A DNA stretch of 64,000 nucleotides from Isoetes taiwanensis (Eukaryota > Streptophyta > Lycopodiopsida > Isoetales > Isoetaceae), in contig JAJEKV010000065.1 of NCBI GenBank assembly GCA_021234155.1, positions 7,647,333 to 7,711,332 of the forward strand. Reading direction: 5' to 3'. Numbering within the stretch: the stretch's first letter is position 1; every line of letters begins with the position of its first letter. Below are positions 55,926 through 64,000 of the stretch, piece by piece. The position numbers and the translations under genes are program-made. The notes under the pieces were generated by a model that saw only the letters and a list, made by a program, of their open reading frames with translations, was not told the origin of the DNA and did no database searches.

Positions 55926-58589
55926 TTGATCTGGATATATCAAAGGGTATAAAAAGAAGGGATGCGTGAAAGTGCAGCGAAAGATAGTTTGTCACAGCAA
56001 AAAGAAGTTTGCACGTGCAAATGAAGAGGGCAAACCCTTTTCGTTCCATGTGTGCTTGAGCAAGGGCACTTAAAGTCACATACCACCTACACAACAATGA
56101 GTGTGTCGAGTAAGAATGTGAACTAGCCAATTTGCTATGCTAGTTGAAGTCTTATATCTGGTCACATGTGTCAGAGTAACAATGTGAACTAGCTTATTTG
56201 CTATGCTAGTTGAATTCTTACAACTACTGAACACATCTATAGAAACAGAAGTCTTGTGGATGATTTATTGTCAGCAAAAGACCTATATCTCAAGCTAGAT
56301 GGATGCTTCCCTAAAGGAATTTGGCTTTGAAGTAGTTTTCATTGAAATTGTTCAAAAATTACGAAGGTGAAATTGTTATAACTCTCTCTCTCTCACGTAT
56401 TGTTAAACACCAAGAGAAACAAGGATGGTCATCTTTTCTGGTTGATGGCTGGTATGTTGCCCTTCTTTTCTTTGAAATTCTAAGTTACTCCCCATGAGGG
56501 TTGGTTTATCCACAAGCAATTTTTTTATTGGAGATGTAACAACTTATAACTCTTTGGTACTTTACTGTTGTATTCTTCAAGTATCTTCTCTTGCCAGGAA
56601 ACGCATCTAGGTATTAGAAGCAGGGAATTAGCTTATATCCATGCCAACATTCACGAAGGTTGCTAATTCTTGCCACATTTATCAATCTATGAGGTGATCG
56701 TGACATATAGAATACATGAGCATGTCCAATACGACTAATTCTGGAATTGTAGCTAATTCTGGAACGTAATCCCTTTGTAATCCCTTTGAATTTCTTGTGG
56801 AAAACTACCAAAATGCTCCTACAAGTTTTTGTAATTACCATGTTACCCTACCTGTAAAATGCCGATGCCCTCAAAAATACATTATTGTAAAGAAAACAAA
56901 CATACCGACAAATTTTACATACCAAACTTAATCAACGTGTTACCATTATAAATAAGTTTTCTGCCTTATATATGCAAAATGATCCTAATGCCTTATATAT
57001 TCATGTTAGAAGCAATAGAGGAGAGGCTTGCATAGGCTTATGCACATCCACAATATAAATGCTAGAAAAGCAGAGAAACATTAGAAATGGAGACGAAGCT
57101 TGTGGCTTTTGGTCTCAGTTAGGAAGAATTTATTGTGCATCAGGAAATTGGGTATCCGTCCACTCCAAGAAATGCATGAAAGCATTTCAGCTCTAGATGA
57201 AGAAGAGCACCCTTAGAGGGCTTCACTGACAGGGTTCCAAAGAGAAGCTATTGATTTTCAAAGGGGTGCCATCAATCTCCAATAGGTGCTAAGAAACTTG
57301 GAAGCTTCTTCTTTTTGAGCTCTTTAAGCTTTTATTGTTGATGCCTTCTTACTGCAGATAGGTGGTCTTTTTATAGGAAAATGTACATATGGCATTTTGC
57401 TAATATTTGTGTGTATTTAAGATTTTTATTTATTCAAAGCAGTTTGATAATATTGAGACATGAGAAATGGCTTGATTAATATTAATTAATTAAATATGTA
57501 GGGACAATATGGTAGTAATGCATGTTTGCCTCAAATGACGTCCCTTTTCTACTATTGTTACTAGGTAGAATTACCAAGGCGGTGCACTTTGAGCCAGGAC
57601 ATGGCATTAAACCTAGTAATTTTCATGAGGGGATTTATACTAAAAAAGTCTTGGTGGTGCTGCCAGGCATATCATGGTTTTGCCACTCGTGATGCCTCGT
57701 TGGGTCTTCCCTACGAAAATTACACATAGTCAAAACTTGTTGGGTCATTTTGGATGCTTTCCCTCATTTTTTGGACAAACAAAGGAATTTCTTTTCCAGT
57801 ATGTCGGAAACGGAAGATCTTAGTTCTTTACAGAGCTCGTGGTGAGCGTATCAATCCTTCAAAGATGACTATGATATGGTCTGTAGGGTATGGTATAAAG
57901 CCTTTCAAAGGTTGAGTCCAATGGATAACGATTTTCATGAAACATACCCAATTCTCCTTCAAGAAACATAATTCTCGCCTCTACAGCATGTCGCTTTGAA
58001 ACAACATATATTCTACTACCAGAAGATGGTAAAACATGGAAAACATTCTACTTCTGAATCTGGCCTACACACGTCCACATCATCTTAAAGCCTATTGAAA
58101 TAAAAGACGTGCATGTTCTCTAGATGGAATGTCCAGAAGCAGGGATGTGTACAGGTGCAGAGTAATGAAGATCACACTTAGTTGAAGGAGTATCCCAATA
58201 CATGCTTCTGTCATAATTATGCAAACGAGAAAATGCTAGAAAATATGCGAAGAATACGTTGGAAAACTAGATATACTTGATATAATAGAGTAGAGTGCAA
58301 GGACTTGAGCTAGAAAGCTCAAGACTGGAGTTGAATCGAAATGGTTCGACAAGAAGGAGGTGACTCTATATATAGGTCTCCTTCTAAAACAACGGTCAAT
58401 ATCGTGCCACTCCAAAGGATGAAATTGCATCAAGTGTCGAACGTGTATATAGTCCGGAACCTATTGGAAACCGAGAGATCATCCTAATTCGATAAGTCCA
58501 CCAAGGCGAAACAATATTGGCCTTCGTCTCGGTAGGGGTATTATTCACTATTTTCCTAAAAGGACATCCGAGTTGATGAGGCAGATATT
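55926..58589. other. No recognised gene
   Basis: The first few hundred bases are the 3' flank of the epsin gene. At about 56105-56220 the phrase GTGTC..GTAA.AATGTGAACTAGC..ATTTGCTATGCTAGTTGAA occurs twice. The rest is AT-rich with short frames only, and nothing recognisable until RT-like sequence begins near 58590. Confidence 0.45.
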
Positions 58590-58679
58590 CCTAGAACAGC
58601 CTTCCATACCCACCTTTGACAATTTTGAATTCCTTGTTATGCCTTTTGGCTCACTAATGCGCCTGTTACCTTTTATCAT

Positions 58680-58926
58680 GAGCTGCATTTAAAGATCTTT
58701 CCGTGGCAAGTTTGTGGTGGTTTTAGATGATATTCTCATCTTTAGTAGAAATGAAGTGGAGCATATGGCACATATGTGCCAGGTTCTTGAAACTCTTAGA
58801 ACCAACAAGTTGTTCATTAATCGAAAGAAGTGCACTTTCTTTGAAGCTCAAGTTGAATATCTTGGTCATTTTGTCTATGTGGGTATTTTTGTTGATCCCG
58901 CTAAGGTTAGTATAATAAAGGAGTAG
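58680..58926 (+). pseudogene. Gypsy-3 reverse transcriptase fragment
   Basis: VVVLDDILIFSRNEVEHMAHM contains the RT catalytic site with a conserved DD, followed by NRKKCTFFEAQVEYLGHFV. An in-frame stop closes it at 58924, and a stop precedes RSFRGKF on the left. Confidence 0.75.
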
Positions 58927-58961
58927 CAAAATCCACAAAATGTTTCGAAGGCAAACTGTTT

Positions 58962-59360
58962 TTGGGATTGTGTATATTACCGGTGTTTTGTTCGAAATTT
59001 TACGCAACTTGCCTTACCTCTCACTCATCTGTTAAAGAAAGAAACTTACCTCAACAAGATGCCTTCCAAACTTTGAAGGGCCGATTAATTTCTGCCCCAG
59101 TGTTGCAATTAACAGATTTTGACATGCAATTTTTTTTGTGTTGTACGGATGCCAGTGGAACCTCTATTGGAGCAATGTTAGAACAAAACAAGCATCCGAT
59201 AGCTTTTGAGAGCTGCAAGTTGAATATTGCAGAGTTAAAATACACTGTATATGAGAATGGAGTTATTGGCCATTGTACATATCTTTAAGATTTGGAAGCA
59301 TTATCTTATGGATTCTCAGTTTGAAATCAAAACTGATCAACAAAGCATTCAATTTCTTTT
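58962..59360 (+). pseudogene. Gypsy-3 RNase H fragment, first copy
   Basis: LQLTDFDMQFFLCCTDAS and GTSIGAMLEQNKHPIAFES give the RNase H start, with the first Asp in CTDAS. A frame change leads to SQFEIKTDQQSIQFL (second Asp). Confidence 0.7.
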
Positions 59361-60125
59361 TTGACAAAAGCCCGGAATGGAGGCCCCAAATCAAGTGGGG
59401 CGTAATATCTCCAACAAATTTGAAGTTGGGGACGCATTTTATCTTCTAGGTAGCACCAACAAAGCTTCAGATGCTTTAAAAACAGATGCAGGACTTCAAA
59501 AATCTAAGGACATTATGGCTTGAAAATTTTTCCACATGGGAGGAACAAAACAGAGTTGTATATGAAAAGTGGATATGAGCATGATGCAGAGTTTGGGGAA
59601 GTTTGGACATTGTTAAATGATAGCCAAACACGAGTGGTGGACAACTATTACATCCATCCAACGTGAGTACTTGTTCATAAAGAACCGATTTATGTATGAT
59701 AAAAGAACCGATGATCTGCTCTGCTTCATCTGAAGAACTGGCGGTGGACTAAAAATATAAGGAATATTAAAAACAAAAGATTTAACCTGCAAATATTTTT
59801 ATTGGAAAACTCTTAGGAGTGATGTAATTACTTTTGTGGAGAATTGTTTGTCATGTCAAAAGACAAAGGATTCACATGCAAAAAAACGGTTGCTTCTATA
59901 TTGTCTATGAGAAAGAAAGGCCTTTTTGTATCACTTGATTTGGAAAATTATTTTATGGGTTCTCAGTTTGAAATCAAAACTGATCAACAAAGCATTCAAT
60001 TCCTTTTGAGTAAATGCAATCTTTACACCTTGCAAGAAATCTAAAAGTGGGCAAAATATCTCCAACGATTTGTAGCCCTTTTTTTGAGAGGTGTTCAAAA
60101 AATCTTCTAGGGCACCAACAAATCA
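59300..60125 (+). repeat. Direct duplication of about 170 bp within gypsy-3
   Basis: The phrase TTCTCAGTTTGAAATCAAAA and what follows at about 59310-59470 recurs at about 59958-60125, including ATATCTCCAAC and ATCTTCTAGG..AGCACCAACAAA further on. The copies have diverged by substitutions and small indels. Confidence 0.7.
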
Positions 60126-60234
60126 TTGTCGATCCAAATTTGTAGTGAATTTTGGCATGCTCTATTTACTAGTCTTGGGACCAAATTGAAATTTTTCTAA
60201 TGCATTTCATTCGCAAACAGATGATCAATCAAAA

Positions 60235-60880
60235 ATGACTCATAGAACTTTGTTGTCTATGCTCCGAAGTTATGTGCATGAGCATGTGGGGGAATGGGAG
60301 ACTTATTTGCCTATGGTACAGTTTTTCTATAACATGGCGGCACATTCTGCAACAAATTTAGCACACTTTCAAGTCATTCAAGGACAACTACCACCAACTC
60401 CCATGATTAAGGTGGCCGCCAGAGCGACGGAGGCTGACAAGGGGTACATAATATGGACGAGGTATTAAAGGCAGCTCAAAGTTCAATTGAAATTGCTCTA
60501 GCAAAGTATGCTGGACAAGCGAAGCATAATAGATGTGATATACAATTTGAAGTTGATGATTGGGTTTTTGTATGAGTCGTCAAAAAACGAAGAGCTCAAC
60601 CTAAGCAAAGAAAACACAAGTTGTTGACACGCAACTATGGGTCATTTAGGATTATCGAAAAGATAAATGATAATGCTTATAGACTTGAACTACCTTCGGA
60701 GTGGCGAATGCATAATGCATTTAACATTGAGTATTTGCAGCCACTCAAGGGTCTTACCCTCAACTATTGCCTGTAGAGGCCGAGCCGCAATTGGAAGAAA
60801 TGGATCAAATTTATGTTCTTGAGATGATTCTTCACTTCAATACAAGGGAAATGGATAACGACATCTATACTTGGTGAAGC
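60235..60880 (+). pseudogene. Gypsy-3 integrase C-terminal region
   Basis: SMLRSYVHEHVGEWETYLP and FFYNMAAHSATNLAHFQVI are the end of the integrase core. After a frame change come AKHNRCDIQFEVDDWVFV and NYGSFRIIEKINDNAYRLE, the usual C-terminal strand region. The catalytic triad part is not found. A chromodomain-like tail may follow. Confidence 0.7.
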
Positions 60881-62577
60881 ATCAAAATATACCCCCCACA
60901 CTAACGCAGAATGGAAGAGAGAGGAATTCTTTCAGCACTATCTATATCGGACGAAAGTGGGAGGCCTATTATGTATGAGGCTGGATCGTGCAGCCTTCTT
61001 TGAAAGTTCGACAACCGAGATCGATTTTCTTTTTACGCCCGATTGAAACATTACGATTTTGAGTTAGAATACGGTTAAAACTTGATCCAGTCAGGAGGTG
61101 CTGTGTAGACAAATTGGAGCATAAAGCTCAGCCTTGGGAGGAGCCTAGCACCCCAAGAGATATTAGCCAAGCTAATACTAAGCGGTGTGCATTGTGCCTT
61201 GGATAGGCAGATCGTCCATAGGGATGTGGCATCAGAGGATGGTATGATGGCCAAGCCATGTGCATTGGGATTCATGATCCCAAACATATGCTGGCTCTTA
61301 TAAGTTGCCTTTGGCCAAAAGGAAGCTCGATTAAGGCCAGGCGGAAAAAAGGCTAAAGAGAGAGTGCGGCATATAAATATGGAAGAAGGCACTCAATAGA
61401 GGCATGTTTGGTCTTGCAATCTTCTTGCTTACTCTCTCTGCTCGAAGCTGAATCTAAAGATTCTACGGTTGGGTGGAGAGTTCTGCCTTTTCCCTGCTAT
61501 GAGCTAAGCTTAAAAGAGTTTAGCAGATTTCTAAGTTGAATTCGTAGGCATTTGGAAAGCAGAACTTGCAGAAGGGCATTTTGACCATAGTCGACTATCC
61601 TGGATGATGTTAAAGCACCAGGTTCTTGATCTGCAAGAGGGCAAATTATAGAGTCAATTATTCGAGGGGCCAGGCAAATCCCGAATGATCCAGTCACGTT
61701 CATTGAGCTTGGAGGAGAGGAGGCATATGTCCAAACTCTTGATCTCAATCGCCAACCCTACTTCGTGAATGGGGCACATAGGAATTGGTCCAAGTTGTGA
61801 TTGCCCATGGGGCCCCAAGGGAACCTTTGCAAACACCAGTTGAAAGTTATCCAACTAATGGACACATACAAGGATCGAGACCTCTTGAAAGTTCTAGAAT
61901 CAGAATATGGAAATGCATGTGGTGGCATGCAGCATTTGCACCCATGTAGACTTGGGGACGCCTCTCAAAAAATATCACATGAGGCCGACTTGGATTTAGT
62001 TAGTCTAGAGGATGAGATTAGTCCTATGCCAAATGTTTTATTGTCATTGGAATCTTGTGTTGCCAGGGTTATGGTGCGGGCCTCAAAGGATCCCAGCTTC
62101 CTCATAGCCTTAGATTTGATGATGAGACAACTTGGCACTAGACTTGAGAGGATGGACAAGGAGAGAGGCCAATAACAAAACCATAACATCTATGCCAGTG
62201 CTAAAGGTAGAGGAGGCATGTGGTACAAGTCTTGCTAGGCTAAAGCCACTCCTAGAAAGAGGGAAGAGGAAGGCAAAGGATAAGAAATGGAGTTGGAAGG
62301 AATTTGAAATGGAGAAACTTGTCTAGACGTATTTGTATTCTAAGTGTTCTATTAAGAATTAGAGAATAGAAGTGGAAATGGCAATGTAGGAATCAATGTC
62401 CTAGAACACTAAGCTGCAAAATCTGTCTTATAGGTATTTAGACACTAATTACAAAAGCCTATGTAAAAATACTCTAGATGAATACACCAAGTGTAAATAC
62501 CCTATTACTCCCAATACAATAATGTATATATATCATATGTATAGAAACCTTCCTTCATGTTTACGACGTGTATTTAT
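60881..62577. other. No recognised gene
   Basis: The beginning is probably the end of gypsy-3. One plus-strand ORF at 61801-62175 (MPMGPQGNLCKHQLKVIQLM) is the only sizeable frame. It is helix-rich and of unknown type, perhaps a gag remnant, and nothing upstream supports it as a host gene. Confidence 0.4.
61801..62175 (+). CDS. Hypothetical ORF of 124 codons
   Basis: The predicted product is acidic and mostly helical, with no zinc knuckle, protease site or membrane segment. It is not recognised. It ends with a short Arg/Lys/Glu-rich tail, and the region after its stop (62180-62325) continues with a basic frame (RGKRKAKDKKWSWKEFE). Confidence 0.25.
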   Translation: MPMGPQGNLCKHQLKVIQLMDTYKDRDLLKVLESEYGNACGGMQHLHPCRLGDASQKISHEADLDLVSLEDEISPMPNVLLSLESCVARVMVRASKDPSFLIALDLMMRQLGTRLERMDKERGQ

Positions 62578-62900
62578 TCCACGGTATGGAATCACACCTT
62601 ATTTTCATGCATGGAATCATACATGATTCCATACCATGAAATCACATATTATTTCGTACCATGGAATCAAATATTATTCCGTAGTATGGAATCATACATT
62701 GTTCCATAGTATGGAATTACACCTGTTTCTATAGTATGGAACCACACAATATTCCATGGTATGGAATCACACTTGTTTCTATAGTATGGAATCACACATT
62801 ATTTCCATAGTATGGAATCACACTTGTTTCTATAGAATGGAATCACACATTGTTCTATGGCATGGAATCACGTGGGATGGAAAATTCCATGGTATCAAAT
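62578..62900. repeat. Minisatellite, unit about 25-26 bp
   Basis: About a dozen imperfect copies of TATGGAATCACAC plus a variable TTRTTTCTATAG part lie head to tail. Many units contain GGAATC near its complement GATTCC, so short hairpins are possible. It is not a CRISPR array: there are no constant-length unique spacers. Confidence 0.8.
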
Positions 62901-64000
62901 CAAACTGATAGAACACATTACACAAGAATCAAGCTAGACAGAATATATTAGACAAGAACTGCTTGTGTGGGCATGAAATTGGAGCACTGATGTGTTTAGA
63001 ACTGTCGTTTACAAAATTGCAGTGCAATGAGACAAAAAACATTTGACATGCAAGTTCAACAACATAGTTAAACAGACGATACTTAAGTTTATATTAGTTA
63101 AGGCAAACTTCAGCTGGGAGAACAAGGGTACTACGTAAGGTTTCATTAGCATAGAGGGATTCGTATGCAAAGGGATTCAGGGGATTCAAGAACAGGCGGG
63201 CTTAAAAAAACCTCTGTCCAAAAAAAAACTTTTTTATTCAACCTCCGTAGCTAGGCATGGAGGTTGAAGCGCTCCAACCCCTCTTCATTGAGGTAGTTGC
63301 AGCAGTAATAAAAATGAATGTGAAACTAAAGACGTAAACGAAAATATACCTTGTTGCTGGACCAGTTACCTCTTTCGGCCGTTAGTCCTTGCAGCAGGCA
63401 ACCGGAAACATGAATTCGTCATCCCCTTCATCAAACTCAAATTTGTCCTTCTCTTCTTTGAACCACAAGAATGTTTGCACCGACCCTTCGCAGAAAACTC
63501 CTTCGGAACTGAAGTTCCATGAACATAATCAAACAGATTCTTCTCCCAATCCTCAAAATGCCCAATGCTAATTGCAAAATACTCTGTTAACTGTCGGGGA
63601 AACTCCCGTCATGCTAATTGCCCTAGATTTATGCCAAGTAGGATTGTACATACAATTATGCTATTGTATATACTTGGTCTAGATATTTTTCCCGCCCTTT
63701 TTTTTTAAAAAAAATAGGGCAGGGCAGGAAAATAAAAATAAACACCAAGGGTTTCAAAATGTTATGAGGCGATGGGTTTGGAAGCTCAGCGTTGTTTTCC
63801 ATGTGCCCTATCGACATTCTTCATCTCAAGGTCTTGTGCAATAAAAAGAAATGCCGTCATTGCTCCGCAAAGAATAAGTTTTAGATTTCTGGCCTCTCTG
63901 TCAGCAAGGGCAACAGTTCTTTGCAAGGCAAGTATGCACGAGGACAGGGCATTGGACGAGGTAAATGGATTCGGCAAGCACTTTGATGAGTTTGTTAGTT
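62901..64000. other. No recognised gene
   Basis: Short frames only, including a Ser/Asn-rich plus-strand frame (63389-63571) and a minus-strand frame (63786-63977) with one hydrophobic stretch (LKLILCGAMTAFLFIA) that could be a membrane segment of a gene continuing outside the window. A C-rich and T-rich palindromic patch lies near 63215-63270. Confidence 0.35.

Larger units (their letters stand above)
58590..60880 (+). mobile_element. Gypsy-3: decayed Ty3/gypsy fragment, different lineage from gypsy-1/2
   Basis: Plus-strand pieces follow pol order. MRQIFLEQPSIPTFDNFEFLV to MPFG and VVLDDILIFSRNEVEHM (RT catalytic LDD) lie at 58590-58780, ERKKCTFF..EYLGH at 58830, and RNase H with CCTDASGTSIGAML at 59138. 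Then come integrase RSYVHEHVGEWETYLPMVQF at 60268 and a C-terminal GSFRIIEKINDNAYRLELP at 60640, followed by HNAFNIEYLQPL and a chromodomain-like EEMDQIYVLEMIL. The ends, LTRs, gag and protease were not found. Stops and frameshifts are many, and an RNase H block is present twice. Confidence 0.75.

Noticed and set aside
62578-62900. CRISPR-like array
   Set aside because: Units vary in length and sequence, there are no unique spacers, and the host is a plant.

Overview
The window is a plant nuclear segment, probably from a seed-free land plant with a large repeat-rich genome; a fern is my best guess. Three things point there. Two ordinary host genes with short GT-AG introns lie at 51.3-55.9 kb: an ENTH-domain epsin of plant type and a nucleoside diphosphate kinase most like the flagella-associated NME7/NDK7 class, which is expected in plants with swimming sperm. 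Most of the rest is LTR retrotransposons inserted into one another. No bacterial operon, RNA operon or CRISPR array is present.

Layout. 1-2.7 kb: end of a minus-strand LTR element (one LTR plus primer-binding site). 2.73-4.08 kb: a polypurine tract of about 1.35 kb. 4.09-7.39 kb: the most unusual locus. An FCP1/NIF-phosphatase-like fragment and an intron-containing Ulp1-type cysteine protease with all catalytic residues lie on the plus strand. They converge on a minus-strand, stop-riddled DDE-type transposase-like gene. 7.78-10.6 kb: a lone LTR with primer-binding site, followed by an unrecognised broken ORF. 11.0-11.76 kb and 25.8-26.1 kb: N-terminal and cysteine-rich pieces of what looks like the same transposase family, separated by a putative intron that holds a complete Ty3/gypsy element.

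12.81-24.98 kb: gypsy-1 (minus strand), with paired LTRs and a CAGGC target duplication. It encodes gag, protease, RT/RNase H and integrase, plus a large extra ORF with a coiled coil between integrase and the 3' LTR. It carries a 664-bp MITE and a 610-bp insertion with tandem tRNA-like promoter boxes. Both inserts are confirmed because the related gypsy-2 has the empty sites.

27.9-50.55 kb: a three-level nest. A decayed copia-1 (plus) is interrupted by copia-2 (minus, 585-bp LTRs, TGTAA duplication), which is interrupted by gypsy-2 (plus, 30.25-42.60 kb). Copia-1 also holds a minus-strand non-LTR-like insertion with a GATAA-type tail. 51.3-55.9 kb: the NDK and epsin genes, divergently arranged. 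58.6-60.9 kb: a third, decayed gypsy element with an internally duplicated RNase H block. 62.6-62.9 kb: a minisatellite.

The two best leads for something undescribed are the Ulp1/FCP1/transposase locus and the extra gypsy ORF shared by two copies. One warning: short indels in GC-rich contexts riddle about 30.02-42.5 kb. They begin outside the gypsy-2 boundary and contradict the nesting chronology, so part of that decay may be consensus error. All family assignments are made by eye from motifs; no search was run.
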